Source: GCA-2794515 sp033763335 (GTDB lineage Bacteria; Chloroflexota; Anaerolineae; Aggregatilineales; Phototrophicaceae). From it: a DNA stretch of 25,429 nucleotides. Below, in pieces: positions 1 to 10,200 of this stretch. Position 1 is the first letter of the stretch; each line of letters opens with the position of its first letter. The DNA lies in the NCBI GenBank assembly GCA_033763335.1, contig JANRKU010000041.1, forward strand, positions 1 to 25,429, read 5' to 3'. The position numbers and the translations under genes were made by a program. The notes below the pieces were generated by a model. That model made no database searches, was not told the origin of the DNA, and saw only the letters and a program-made list of their open reading frames with translations.

Positions 1-8
1 TTTGCGCG

Positions 9-48
9 GATTTTTGGAAAAACCAAAAATCGGGGCGCTGACGCGCCC
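9..48 (-). terminator. Probable terminator after the TIR-NACHT gene
   Basis: On the minus strand a stem GGGCGC / GCGCCC with a 4-nt loop (33-48) is followed by CGATTTTTGG, and a second perfect 9-bp inverted repeat (9-17 with 23-31) follows at once. A GC-rich hairpin followed by a T-run just downstream of the last gene fits a Rho-independent terminator. The T-run is interrupted, so its strength is uncertain. Confidence 0.5.
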
Positions 49-65
49 TCAGAGTTCAGAGCTAC

Positions 66-81
66 GGGCGCTTATGCGCCC
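66..81. repeat. GC-rich hairpin with tetraloop just after the TIR-NACHT stop codon
   Basis: A perfect 6-bp stem GGGCGC / GCGCCC with a TTAT loop (ATAA on the coding strand) lies 27 bp beyond the stop codon. It shares its stem sequence with the hairpin at 33-48. It could be part of a double terminator. It could also be a cruciform of the kind that follows the variable region in diversity-generating retroelements, but nothing in the window confirms that. Confidence 0.55.
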
Positions 82-107
82 TTTCAGAGGTCAGAGTTCA
101 TAATACA

Positions 108-3100
108 TTAATAGGGACGACACACAACGAAAAACCCGATACTGAGGTTCCTGATATTCGGATTGAGGTCGTAGCGATAAGACGCGCGAGCGAAGTCCGT
201 GTTACTGAACCAAGAGCCACCGCGCATGACCCGCTTATTAATAGAATTTAAGTTCTCTCTGTCATCTAACTGATAAGGATAACGAAAATCCTCATAAATG
301 GTGGTCGTCCAACTGTACACATTACCTGTTAGGTCATAAATGCCTTCTGGTGTTTTGCCTTGTGGAAATACCCCAATGGGCGTGGTTTTGCGGATATGCG
401 TCTCAAAGGTATTGCCCCAGAAGGGTTCAAACGTGTTCCCATAGGCATATTTACGCCCCTCTTTTCCGCGTGTGGCGGCTTCATATTGAACTTCGGTTGG
501 CAATCCGAATATTTGCCCTGTTTGGGCGCTCAACCACGCACAATAGGCGCGGGCTTCATACCATGTGATACCCACTACCGGTTGGGCGGGGTTGTTGAAA
601 TCGGCATCATCCCAGTAGCGCGGTTGGGTGTAGCGTTCTCCTGATGGGAATTGTTCATCTAGCCACCCTTCAAATCGCTCCTCTGACCAATTTTTGACGG
701 TGATATAATCTTCGGCTTGCTTTGATGTTATCTTATTTTGGTCTACCAAGCCCATAATACCTGCTTCTGTCCAGTTTTTGAGTAGCCCACGGGTCTCGCG
801 CCAACCCGCTTTTTGCCCGTCGGCTGTGCCTTCGCCCCGTCGCCATTTTTGGGCTTCTTCGGTATCCCACCACTGTTCATCTTCATAGCCACCCGCTTCG
901 ATGAACAGCGCATATTCGGCATTGGTGACGGGGAATTGTGTAATGCTGAAGGATTCGAGTGGCACAGTGTGGGCGGGTTTTTCGCGGTCATACGGCGCGT
1001 CATCATCGCCAATGGGGTATGTCCCCCCAGAAATGGTGATAAGCGGTGGCAACAAATAAGCGCCCTGTTCCCCCGTTTTGCGTGTGAAGCGTGGGTCGCC
1101 CACCGTCCCCAATACCAACCCCGCGCTGATGCGGGCGCGTAAATCGGCAGAAATATCTTGCGTGCGGGTGATGAGGGCTTGCTGAATATCGCTGATGGTC
1201 TTGGGTGTGATGCGATGCTTAACCGCCACCACACAGCGCCCCGCCAATGGCACATTCACCGCCAATACCTGACGGATGAAGGCATCTGGGTCTTGGCTCA
1301 TGGCAACTGCTAAGATGGTGGTCTCTTCCCACCCTGTTTGCGGCAATGGCGGGAGTGGGTCATTCATGGGCAAGTCTTTGAGCGTCTCTTCTAGCGATGG
1401 ACTCACTTTATCAGCTTGCCACTCGCTGGTGATGAGGGCGGGGTCAAAGTCACGCGCTAAGGTGCGGGCGGCGAAATATTCTTGGAGCAATTGATGAAAA
1501 TAACTGATTTTGCGTGATTGCTTATCTAGCACATTCAACGCCACGCCCACTTCTAAAATATCCGCATCGCGCCCATGATTGATGATGCCCTTGGCATCTT
1601 TTTCGTGAATTTTGACCTGTTTGTTATCGGTGGCGCGGAATTGCTTTTGCATGGCATACGCCAACAGTGTCAATTTATCGCATAAAATCCCACCGGTGGG
1701 CAGTTCATAGACCGTATCCCAATCTGCTTGGTTAATCTGGCGGATGTCGTCCTTATCCAACAAGGTATTGGGATGGAGCAATGGGTTGCGCCCGTCTATC
1801 TCGCGTTTGAGGGAACTCCGCACAAATCCGGTGAACAGCGCCGATTTGTCTTTGGGAATAACCCCACCCATGCCCACCATATCTATGAGCAGGCGCAAAA
1901 AATACGGTGTGCGATAAATTTCCAGTTCCTTCGTGCCATCCAATTGCCCCCACAGATTATCGGCGTGGTCTGGCACATAGACGGTCAAAAATTCGCGCAC
2001 TTTGTCATCATCCATCGGCTGAATTTTGATGTGTGGCACAGCCAATTCGGGTCGGTCTTTCACGCTCAATGAGGTGCTATAATCCAAACTGCGACAGGTG
2101 AAAATGGCACGGTTATCTGGGTGTTGGGCATAAATATCACCGATAAAATCGCGCCACATATCCACTTTTTTAGCATAATCACTGGCATCGCTATGAGGCA
2201 TTTCGTTGAGCGCATCCAATAAAAACAGCAGTTGCCCTGTTTTGAGGAAGGTGGCGAGTGGTGGTAAATGGGGGTACTTTTCCGTCCATTGTGCTTCTAG
2301 CCATACTTTGGGTGATGGCAATGGGTCTTGGGCATTTTCGGCTTTATACTCGCCCAGAGAGGCGAATAAGCTCAGGCGCGGGGCGTTATCGCGCAGGCGG
2401 TCTATGGCATCGTCTAATTGCAGGCGGCGTAGGAGTGTGGATTTTCCGCCACCGGGGTCGCCTAATAGCACAAATGCCACTTCCGTGAGCCGTTCTGCCA
2501 AAATATCGCGCAGGTCGTTGTATTGGCGTTGCTGGTCGGCTTCAATATATCCGCGTTGCTCATCTTTGATGAGGACGGTCAGGCGCACAAAACGGTTATC
2601 CAGCGCATACCGTGGCAGTGACCATTGGGCGATAGCGGTCAGGCGTTGTTCGGCGGGGGTGTGGGGCTTGTGTTTGGTCAGTTCTGTGATTTGCGCTTCG
2701 GTCAGGGCGATGGCTTTATCTGTGTGAGTGAGGCTTGTTTGTAGGGCATCCAGCGATTCTTGCACGGTGCGCGGTGGGGCATATTCCGAGACGACAATTT
2801 TATCGTAGTGGTTATACGATACCTCTTCGCGTAATTCGCCGATGAGCCGTTCCCACTGGCGATTATTTGCAGTGCGCCAATCCAAATATTGAAATGGCTT
2901 AAGCTGATAATGCACCTTGCAATCTGATGTGTAAAGGCAGTGTAATGGCTTCTTCTCGCTGTAAAAATAAAACCACTCGTTATACACCTCACGCGATTCC
3001 ATTGCTTTGGGTGTCATGAGCAACACCAAACGGTCACAATCATTCACGGCTGTGTTGATGGCTTGTGACCATTGGTCGGTGTGGCGGATATTGCGGACAT

Positions 3101-3197
3101 CCTGCCACACATCAAAGCCAGCATCGGTCAAGCGGTCATACAATTCACGCGCTTCGCCTTCTGATTCGCGTTGGTAGGAGATGAATATCTTGGTCAT
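108..3197 (-). CDS. TIR-NACHT-FGE-like immune sensor protein
   Basis: The 1029-aa protein has three parts. The N-terminal TIR domain (about 1-125) opens with KIFISYQR and has a candidate NADase glutamate, E74, in the YNEW segment. A NACHT/STAND ATPase follows, with Walker A GDPGGGKST (246-254) and Walker B LLFLLDALNE (323-332). The C-terminus (about 724-1029) is a formylglycine-generating-enzyme/C-type-lectin fold with GGTYPIG, GLPTEVQYEAATRG, DLTGNVYSW and RGGSWF. The two cysteines that active FGE carries after GGSW are absent (GGSWFSNTDFARAS), so this domain is probably a sensor rather than an oxidase. By family knowledge, such proteins sense invaders through the C-terminal part, oligomerise through NACHT and deplete NAD through TIR; the role here is inferred. 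It is the last gene of the island and has its own likely promoter at 3241-3268. The Shine-Dalgarno sequence (AGGGA, 11 nt before ATG) is weak. Confidence 0.88.
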   Translation of the reverse strand: MTKIFISYQRESEGEARELYDRLTDAGFDVWQDVRNIRHTDQWSQAINTAVNDCDRLVLLMTPKAMESREVYNEWFYFYSEKKPLHCLYTSDCKVHYQLKPFQYLDWRTANNRQWERLIGELREEVSYNHYDKIVVSEYAPPRTVQESLDALQTSLTHTDKAIALTEAQITELTKHKPHTPAEQRLTAIAQWSLPRYALDNRFVRLTVLIKDEQRGYIEADQQRQYNDLRDILAERLTEVAFVLLGDPGGGKSTLLRRLQLDDAIDRLRDNAPRLSLFASLGEYKAENAQDPLPSPKVWLEAQWTEKYPHLPPLATFLKTGQLLFLLDALNEMPHSDASDYAKKVDMWRDFIGDIYAQHPDNRAIFTCRSLDYSTSLSVKDRPELAVPHIKIQPMDDDKVREFLTVYVPDHADNLWGQLDGTKELEIYRTPYFLRLLIDMVGMGGVIPKDKSALFTGFVRSSLKREIDGRNPLLHPNTLLDKDDIRQINQADWDTVYELPTGGILCDKLTLLAYAMQKQFRATDNKQVKIHEKDAKGIINHGRDADILEVGVALNVLDKQSRKISYFHQLLQEYFAARTLARDFDPALITSEWQADKVSPSLEETLKDLPMNDPLPPLPQTGWEETTILAVAMSQDPDAFIRQVLAVNVPLAGRCVVAVKHRITPKTISDIQQALITRTQDISADLRARISAGLVLGTVGDPRFTRKTGEQGAYLLPPLITISGGTYPIGDDDAPYDREKPAHTVPLESFSITQFPVTNAEYALFIEAGGYEDEQWWDTEEAQKWRRGEGTADGQKAGWRETRGLLKNWTEAGIMGLVDQNKITSKQAEDYITVKNWSEERFEGWLDEQFPSGERYTQPRYWDDADFNNPAQPVVGITWYEARAYCAWLSAQTGQIFGLPTEVQYEAATRGKEGRKYAYGNTFEPFWGNTFETHIRKTTPIGVFPQGKTPEGIYDLTGNVYSWTTTIYEDFRYPYQLDDRENLNSINKRVMRGGSWFSNTDFARASYRYDLNPNIRNLSIGFFVVCRPY

Positions 3198-3240
3198 ATA
3201 GCACTTGTCCCTAAAGGTGTGGGTTTATACCGTTTAGCTG

Positions 3241-3268
3241 ATTATACCCAATGCTCTCCTATAAACAA
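3241..3268 (-). promoter_or_regulatory. Predicted promoter of the TIR-NACHT gene
   Basis: Reading the minus strand, -35 TTGTTT (3268-3263) and a perfect -10 TATAAT (3246-3241) are 16 bp apart, or 17 bp if the -35 is taken as TTTGTT. They lie about 45 bp upstream of the ATG at 3197. This suggests the immune gene is transcribed separately from the helicase gene upstream. Confidence 0.5.
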
Positions 3269-3298
3269 AAATGAGCATGTTATTTCATGGAGTATGTT

Positions 3299-3313
3299 TT
3301 CTCCAATGGAGAA
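3299..3313. repeat. Small inverted repeat between helicase and TIR-NACHT genes
   Basis: TTCTCC-AAT-GGAGAA is a perfect 6-bp stem with a 3-nt loop, 26 bp beyond the helicase stop codon. On the minus strand it is followed by AACATAC rather than a T-run, so it is not a convincing intrinsic terminator. It may stabilise the 3' end of the helicase transcript or act as an operator upstream of the promoter at 3241-3268. Confidence 0.35.
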
Positions 3314-3338
3314 TTTGCCTGCCCTACTTATCCATTTG

Positions 3339-6300
3339 TCACGCCCAAATATACTCGTAGCATATCAATCGCAGGTCGTTGCGCTGGATTTGGGTGGTGG
3401 GTTTTTTATCTATACGATTAGTATCCCCTACCCCGCCCTGTAATTGATACAAAGCACGCAATGGGTCAACCAGATGGGCTAAATCGTTGCTCTTGTTATA
3501 CACCTTCAATGCCTCTCGCAATTGCTTGATAGCCACCCCGACCAACGGTTGTCTAAGAAAATTGCGTAATTCCCGCAATTCGGCGCGGTCATAATTTGGG
3601 TGATTGAGGTTATCCCCCAACACCTGAGACACCGCAACTTGTTCCTTAGAAATACGTTTGCTGATAACCCCTATCGTCTCTTGTTGGTGCATATCTAAAA
3701 TAATGCCATCCATCACATCGTCTTGGATTTTGAAGATGTCAATCTCATGATAGGGGGGCGGAAAACGCGGTGTATCTGGGCTACACGAAATGAGTTGCAT
3801 GATTTCATAGCGATTATCGCTAATTTTGCGGGTATGCAAATCATAATAACGCCAAAAATGAGCGCGTCCATCGCCTCTTGGCGCGGTAAAATAGAAAAAT
3901 ATCCCCCGCTTATTATTGCGTTCCAAGCCAGAATGGATGCCATCATCCAAATCTTCTAGCCATTGCTTACCATCCGTCATCAGGATTTTTTGCAATTCTG
4001 CCAACAACGATTCACTGCTCGCCAATTCTAAAAATGATTCTTGCTCATCAATGACACTATCGTCTTCCTCTATAATGCGCTTGAGCGTATTAAAATCTTT
4101 CGGCGTGACCACCTCACCCAACACACTCGCATCCAGAAAACCCGATTGATTGATAACATCAATTTTGGCGGTTAGGCGTTGCACCAATCCCAATAATTCT
4201 TCTAAGGCGCGTTCTGGGAACATATTGAAAATATTTAATGTGGCGTGCAACGACCCCAAGCGGTCTATACGACCTGCCCGTTGTACCATGCGTGTCGGAT
4301 TCCAGTGCAAATCATAATTAATCAGGTTGCCACAATCTTGTAAATTTTGCCCCTCAGACATTACATCAGTAGCGATGAGAATATCTATCTCGTCATCTGC
4401 ACCCGCCAATTCTGGATGCCCACCCGCCACAGGCGCAAATCGTTCTATGATACGGGCGCGGTCATCGGATTTCACATGGCTATCTATCCGTTTGATGACA
4501 GGATTGCCCATCTCAGCACGCCAATCGGCATTTATATCACTCATCAATGCCTGTTCAATATAATGCGCCGTGTCTTTATAATAGGTGAAAATAATGACCT
4601 TTTGCCCACGCAAATCGGATAACAAGGCTTTGAGTTTCAGAATTTTGGCATCACGACCAATTTGCAGATTTTTGATGTCATTCCAGATGGATGTCAGCGC
4701 ATCTATATCGGCTTGCAAGGCTTTATGCAATTTACGTGCATCATATTTATCTTTATCCAAATGCGGAAGTGCTTCGATGATTTGACGGGCTTCGTGATTT
4801 TCATCCAGCTTACTCGCACGCGATGTCGGAATATCATCACTATCATCGTCGGTTTGGTCACGATTGAGCAGGCGCATGGCACTTTGGAACGATGACGCAT
4901 CCAAAATCACGCCATCCTGCACATATTCGGCGAATGTTTTCACAAATTCCAGCGCCCGTTCTATCGAAATACGGAACGAGGCGAGGCTCGATTCGAGTCG
5001 TTTGAGAAAACGGCTCTTAAAAATGCCCACCAACGCCTGTTGCCGTCCTAATTCAAATTGGAACTCATTATCACTCGATTGCTGTTTGTTATATTGCTCG
5101 ATGCTATAATGTGCCAGATGCAAGCCGTCTATTCGGCGCACAATTTGTTTATAAAATCCCGCATACGCCGCCTCTAGGTCATATTCCACCGTATGCAATT
5201 GGCGCTGTGACCAGTTGATGAGTTCCCCTTTAATGGTTGCATTCGGATAGGCTTTGCGGATAAATTGGCGTGTACGCCGAATTACGACCTCTTCTAGCAA
5301 ATTAAATATGCGGATTGTCCCCTGCTCCGCCGATTCGCGCCGTGCCGCCAAAAAATAATTATACAGGTCGCCAATGCCAGCCGATGCAAAATAAGTCGGG
5401 TCATTGCCAGCGAACAGGTTAATTTGGTTATACAGGTCAAAAATGTTGTTGTTGATAGGGGTCGCCGTGAGCAATATCAGCTTTTTACGACCACCCCCCT
5501 TCCCTCGCCGACCATTGGCGGCGAGGATGGCTTCGAGTTGCATATAGCGCTTGCTACCCTTATTGCGGAAATTATGCGCCTCATCCACCAGCACCACATC
5601 GACATCACCGACCCCGCGCACATCAAATTTATCACTCGCCAAATTTTCTTGGGTGATGACCCGCGCCGAAATAGAGGCTAGGTGCAATTCGTTTTCCCAC
5701 ATTTTTTTCAATGATGCGGGGCATATCACAATCGCTTTGAGGCGTTGATGATAGGCATAATCTTCCATCAGTTTTTTGCCTATCCACGTCTTACCAAGCC
5801 CCACCGAATCGGCAACAATGACCCCATCATATTGCGCCAAAATCCGCCGTGCTTTTTTGACCGCATCCTCTTGAAATTCTGCCAAATCCACCGCCGAGCG
5901 CGTCCCTAATTGTGATGTATCGGTGTCGAGGTCATCCTTAAAATACTCATACAGCGCCTTCATATACACCTGATAGGGCGTATATTCGCGCTTGCCAAAT
6001 TTTGAATTTTCTAGCAGGGCGATGAAGTCTTCCTTATAATCACGCGAGATAGCCCATTGCGACTCATACCAATTCGCCAATTCCATGATGGCGCGTGCGC
6101 CCACCTCACTTTTGAGCAGGCGCTTATTTTCTGTGGTGATACTGGCATTTTGCCGATTTTCCGCGTGATGTTCGACCTCTCGGCGGGCTTGGATGTCCTC
6201 TATTTCACCCGCCTCTAACAGCGTTTTATGCACCAGATTGAGTTCCCGATTCGCCATTAGCCCCTTTGCGGTGAAATTGCTACTGCCCACAATCCCCACC

Positions 6301-6731
6301 AACGGATTCAAATCATCCCACAGCGCCTTTTGGTTGCCACGCCCGCCATAGAGCAAATAACATTTGGCGTGCAAAAAATGACCCTCTGCCACGCGCAATT
6401 CCACCTCTGGACGGCGCAAAAATCGGATGAGGTCTTCGACAAGGCGCATGGTCGCTTCGGTGAATGGCTCGGCATTTAGTTCTCGGCGCAAATAGGCACG
6501 ACTATCAGGTCTTAGCCCCACCGCCAATCCATCCGCAGGTTCATCCCCCAACAACAACCGAAAACGACGTAACCCATTCATCGTATCACGCAACACCGCA
6601 TAACCACGCACACTAAAATAAGCGCTGGCAATATCCATGCGCTGATTCGCACCTCGATTGAGCAATTCATTTAGCACATCGCCCAAATAATGCTCAATGT
6701 TGTCTATCACATACGGAATTGTATAGGTCAT
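3339..6731 (-). CDS. PLD-nuclease / SNF2-family helicase fusion (restriction-type)
   Basis: The 1130-aa protein starts with a phospholipase-D-like nuclease domain (about 1-200) carrying one HxK motif (HAK, 121-123) and GSSNFT (149-154). The acidic residue of a classic HKD motif is not obvious. An SNF2/superfamily-2 ATPase follows: motif I GLGKT (311-315), motif II DEAH (383-386), motif III TATP (422-425), motif V IATDVMSEGQNLQ and motif VI QRAGRIDR (817-824). PLD domains of this type cut phosphodiester bonds, usually as dimers; SNF2 motors translocate on duplex DNA. The gene lies downstream of the large adenine methyltransferase at 7222-12438 on the same strand, with similar AAAAGGGG ribosome-binding sites, which suggests a joint restriction system. 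It resembles the DrmD/DrmC functions of DISARM in one chain, but DrmA and DrmB are not in the window. The start at 6731 has AAAAGGGG 4 nt upstream of ATG. Confidence 0.85.
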   Translation of the reverse strand: MTYTIPYVIDNIEHYLGDVLNELLNRGANQRMDIASAYFSVRGYAVLRDTMNGLRRFRLLLGDEPADGLAVGLRPDSRAYLRRELNAEPFTEATMRLVEDLIRFLRRPEVELRVAEGHFLHAKCYLLYGGRGNQKALWDDLNPLVGIVGSSNFTAKGLMANRELNLVHKTLLEAGEIEDIQARREVEHHAENRQNASITTENKRLLKSEVGARAIMELANWYESQWAISRDYKEDFIALLENSKFGKREYTPYQVYMKALYEYFKDDLDTDTSQLGTRSAVDLAEFQEDAVKKARRILAQYDGVIVADSVGLGKTWIGKKLMEDYAYHQRLKAIVICPASLKKMWENELHLASISARVITQENLASDKFDVRGVGDVDVVLVDEAHNFRNKGSKRYMQLEAILAANGRRGKGGGRKKLILLTATPINNNIFDLYNQINLFAGNDPTYFASAGIGDLYNYFLAARRESAEQGTIRIFNLLEEVVIRRTRQFIRKAYPNATIKGELINWSQRQLHTVEYDLEAAYAGFYKQIVRRIDGLHLAHYSIEQYNKQQSSDNEFQFELGRQQALVGIFKSRFLKRLESSLASFRISIERALEFVKTFAEYVQDGVILDASSFQSAMRLLNRDQTDDDSDDIPTSRASKLDENHEARQIIEALPHLDKDKYDARKLHKALQADIDALTSIWNDIKNLQIGRDAKILKLKALLSDLRGQKVIIFTYYKDTAHYIEQALMSDINADWRAEMGNPVIKRIDSHVKSDDRARIIERFAPVAGGHPELAGADDEIDILIATDVMSEGQNLQDCGNLINYDLHWNPTRMVQRAGRIDRLGSLHATLNIFNMFPERALEELLGLVQRLTAKIDVINQSGFLDASVLGEVVTPKDFNTLKRIIEEDDSVIDEQESFLELASSESLLAELQKILMTDGKQWLEDLDDGIHSGLERNNKRGIFFYFTAPRGDGRAHFWRYYDLHTRKISDNRYEIMQLISCSPDTPRFPPPYHEIDIFKIQDDVMDGIILDMHQQETIGVISKRISKEQVAVSQVLGDNLNHPNYDRAELRELRNFLRQPLVGVAIKQLREALKVYNKSNDLAHLVDPLRALYQLQGGVGDTNRIDKKPTTQIQRNDLRLICYEYIWA

Positions 6732-6909
6732 AGCACCCCTTTTCTGCTTGTGTTTATGGTCTTAGCCAATTTTGTAATTTTGCCGATATTGTTATTCAAC
6801 TATTTGCAATTTTTTGCCTGCCGACGGGCGGTGAACCACCCGTCTGTGATTATGAAACCCCGTGAACGGGGTTGTTTTGCCTGTTTTTATCATAAAAAAT
6901 CGGCATGTC

Positions 6910-6979
6910 GTAGGGGCATGACATGTCATGCCCAACGGTTATCGTTGGTTACGGAGGGTTTGCCATGGCAAACCCCTAC
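6910..6979. repeat. 70-bp REP/MITE-like element, copy 1
   Basis: The element is bounded by GTAGGGG and its complement CCCCTAC and contains two perfect 20-bp palindromes, GGGCATGACATGTCATGCCC and GGGTTTGCCATGGCAAACCC, separated by a 22-bp spacer. It matches copy 2 in length, layout, first palindrome and about 20 bp of flank. Confidence 0.7.
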
Positions 6980-7109
6980 ATCATGCCTGTCTACCCCTCA
7001 AAATCGGCACACCAACCCCATTTATGGGGTTTTGGTGGCACAGGCAGGTGGTTCACCGCCTGCCGTATCCCAGAAATTTGCCCATTTTTATCGTAAAAAT
7101 CGGTATGTG

Positions 7110-7179
7110 GTAGGGGCATGACATGTCATGCCCAATTTTTATCATTGGTTATGGCGGGCGCAACATGTTGCGCCCCTAC
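7110..7179. repeat. 70-bp REP/MITE-like element, copy 2
   Basis: It has the same 70-bp length and GTAGGGG/CCCCTAC ends as copy 1, exactly 200 bp away. The first palindrome is identical. The second is different in sequence (GGGCGCAACATGTTGCGCCC) yet still perfect, which shows that the fold rather than the sequence is kept. The upstream flank (TTTTTATCGTAAAAATCGG) also matches copy 1. Confidence 0.7.
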
Positions 7180-7221
7180 ACCGACCCACAATGGGGTGGG
7201 GATGGGTTAGCATTAAAAATA

Positions 7222-10200
7222 TTATATCGTCCTCAGCACCGCGATTGCCCATTCGCGCATGGCACGCGCATCTTCCCGCCCAAATAACACATCATGCGCC
7301 GCATCATTGCGCTGATTGCCGATGCCCATATTGTCTTTTATCAACACCAACAACCCCGCCATATTGCTCACCGTGTTTTGCACAAAATCGCGCAATGCCT
7401 TCTCTTTGCTACTGGCGAGGATAATCATAAAATTCACCAGCGTGAGTTCTTTTATCCCCGCCATATATTTTTTGAGGAACTCATTTTCACAATCCCCATC
7501 GGTATGTTGCTGGCGGAAAGGCTCAAATATCCGTTTTGCCAGCACCACCTCCACCGCTTTGGTAAAGGGGATAATGCTCGATGAAAAATCCATGTCATCG
7601 GGGAAGGTATTGAGGATATACTCGCCTGTTTGCAAAAATTTTGGTGCTTCGGGGGGCAAATTTTGCCAATTGGGGAGCGCCTTATCCAGTTCTAGCGCCA
7701 CTTGTTGCGGGTCTACCCGCGCAAAATAACGCCGTGCCAATGATAAAATCCCCTCAGACAAGGCTTCGACTTTTTCCTCATCATCCAGCTTATCATTTTT
7801 GACCACATCTGCTTTGACATCGGTCAGCGATTGTTGAAATGCGGGACGTTCTATCAGCTCAATTTCGTCATCACTCAGACCATACAGCCGATACACAATT
7901 TTATCAATGAGCATATCGGTTTGGGATAGCGCGTCTTTGATAGGACGCAACACCGCCAACGATTGCTCATATTCCGCGCGGATTTTTTCTTCCACATCGG
8001 TCAATGATTTTTCAAACACACCCCGATTCTCCACCAAGCGACGACTAAACTCTTTCCATGCCGTCTCCCCCTGCCCTTTCTGATAATCCCCCAAATAGCC
8101 TTGCAAAATGGTTTTGCCTTTCAGGTCATCCAGCGAGACACCCGCCTTGAGGCGCATGGTTTTCATCACCCAGTCTAAAAAGCGATTCACCTCCGCCTGT
8201 TTTTGTTGATTCAGGGCAATCATGCGCTCCGCCAGAAATGCCAAAAAGTCATGCACCACATCGCTTGGAATTGAACCATAGACCTCTTGCTTCCAGTTCA
8301 AAAATTGGGCAGAATTGCCCGTTTTGAGGGCGTGGTCATACGCCGAGATGAGCGCGGTGGTTTGCGCGTGCCGTTCATCGGCAGGGGTCGTAAAGTCTAT
8401 TTTTCGGAGAGGAATTTGTCGAATATGACTAGCTTTAATCTGAGCTAGAGCCTCTCCGACTTCATAGTTGATAGTTCTTTGATAAATCCACTGAATAACA
8501 CTTGAGTTGAGAAGAGCAAGACAAAAATAAAGGCTAATATCCTTTGATATAGGCAAGATAGTATACAAATTATCCCTAACAATAAATTGACTTGTGTCTA
8601 TTGTTGCGATAATGGAATCCCCTGTTTGCCGAATAACAATTTTAGCTTTCGCATCATATCCTGCCGAATAACGTGGCTCTGCTAACCAATCACCAAACTT
8701 AATCCAATAATCATTATTCCATAGTATGGAGTATCTTTGGATTAACCCTCCCCTTAATAAAGGTCTAAATGTAGAATCTTTCTGATAATTTGCTACAAAT
8801 GGTTGCCTAGTCACAATCTCCCGTATTTGTGGAGGATTTCCTTTACCAACTTGAAAGGGTTTTGCCCCTTGTGTAACCTTAAAATTTACATCCAATAGAC
8901 CTACATCATCTAATTTAGACAATATACTTTTTGATTCTTCTGATAGAAAAATATTTATGGGTTGACCATTTAACTTTATCCAGTCAAACTGCATAGTATT
9001 ATATTCATTAAGAATGTCTAAGTTATCCCTCATTGAAATAAGGATATTATGGTTTTCTGTAGGGATATTCTTCTCAAAAATCATAATTTCGACATCGACT
9101 GTGGCTTCATCAAATACCTTATTTTGGTAATGAACAATGCACTTTATGGCAGAAGTATTTAGAATTTTTTGCCTTAGTGAGTTTGAAAATATGTTGATTA
9201 GCCAAGTATTGGGGATTACCCATCCAACAAAACTTCCCTGAGAAATCATATTTAGGCTATTTTCAAGAAATAGCATATACATATCTATCTGATAATTCTG
9301 CATAGTATAATTTGCTTCAAGATATTTATAGAAATCTTTCCCAATTAAACCATACGGCGGATTGCCCACCACCGCATCAAAACCACCATCCTCTAGCAAA
9401 TGCACATCATTTGCCCCTGCTGTAGACGGTGCAAAGAATATCTCTGGAAATTCCAGTTCCCAATGAAAAAAGCGTTTTTCTGTGCGGGCAGTTGTGGCAA
9501 TGGTCGCCATTTTGTTGGCGGGGAGCAAGGTATCATCCAACACGGTGTCGGGGTTTTTGAGCCAATCGGCGGTTTTATCATCTTTTAGGAATAGCAACAG
9601 GTTATCGGCTTTGGATTTTTTCTTTTTGGCGCTGTCATCGGCGGGTGGGTTGCCAAACCAGCGTGAGGTATAGACATCTAATAACCGTTTGAAGGGGATG
9701 AGGTGCGCGAGTGCTTCATCATAAGCGTGCTTGCTCTCTTCCACTTGGGCAATGGTGTTATCGCTCAAAAAACTGACCCGTTGCATGAGGTCGGTGGCGA
9801 GCATGACCCCCGCAAATTCGCTCCGACTGAACATATCGGTGGTGGCGGGTGCTTCTCCCCCACTCAAATACGCCTTAACATCATTAATCCGCGCCCCAAT
9901 GAGCGAATTGCCCCATTTGAGGTGATGGTCAAGGAAGCTCAATGGTGCGCCGAGTGTGAAAGCATTCAACCACAGCGATACCTTTGCCAATTCCACCGCC
10001 ATTTTATTCAAATCCACGCCATACACACAGCGTTTTAGCACCGCCCGTTTGAGCAATGCCACCCGTGTGAGGCGGGTTTCATCAATGGTCACGCCTTGCC
10101 GTTCCATATCGGCTAAAATATCGCGTTTGGTCTGTTCTAATAATGCCCATACCGGGTTTTCTGACCATGCGTTGAGAAAATCGTTGACGCGGTTGCTGAT

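Larger units (their letters stand above)
6818..7180. repeat. Cluster of palindromic repeats filling the methylase-helicase spacer
   Basis: The 490-bp spacer 6732-7221 holds no credible gene. It contains inverted repeats at 6823-6844, 6856-6873, 7015-7030 and 7043-7064 and four 20-bp perfect palindromes centred on CATG at 6914-6933, 6956-6975, 7114-7133 and 7156-7175. Short plus-strand open frames here only translate the palindromes. Repeats of this look (TAGGGGC...GCCCCTA) are scattered in many bacterial genomes as REP-like or MITE-like elements. A weak promoter for the helicase gene may lie in 6750-6790. Confidence 0.75.

Noticed and set aside
1..107. A diversity-generating retroelement inside the window
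   Set aside because: No reverse transcriptase and no second copy of the 3' end of the TIR-NACHT gene are present in the window; only the possibility just outside remains.
743..1255. 170-codon minus-strand frame inside the TIR-NACHT gene
   Set aside because: It is an alternative frame wholly inside a gene with clear domains on the same strand.
2206..2727. 173-codon plus-strand frame opposite the NACHT domain
   Set aside because: It is antisense to a gene with intact motifs, its product is low-complexity Ser/Arg, and no promoter or ribosome-binding site is visible.
6690..7121. Plus-strand open frames of 61-143 codons in the methylase-helicase spacer
   Set aside because: They translate palindromic repeats, overlap the helicase start, and have no convincing ribosome-binding site.
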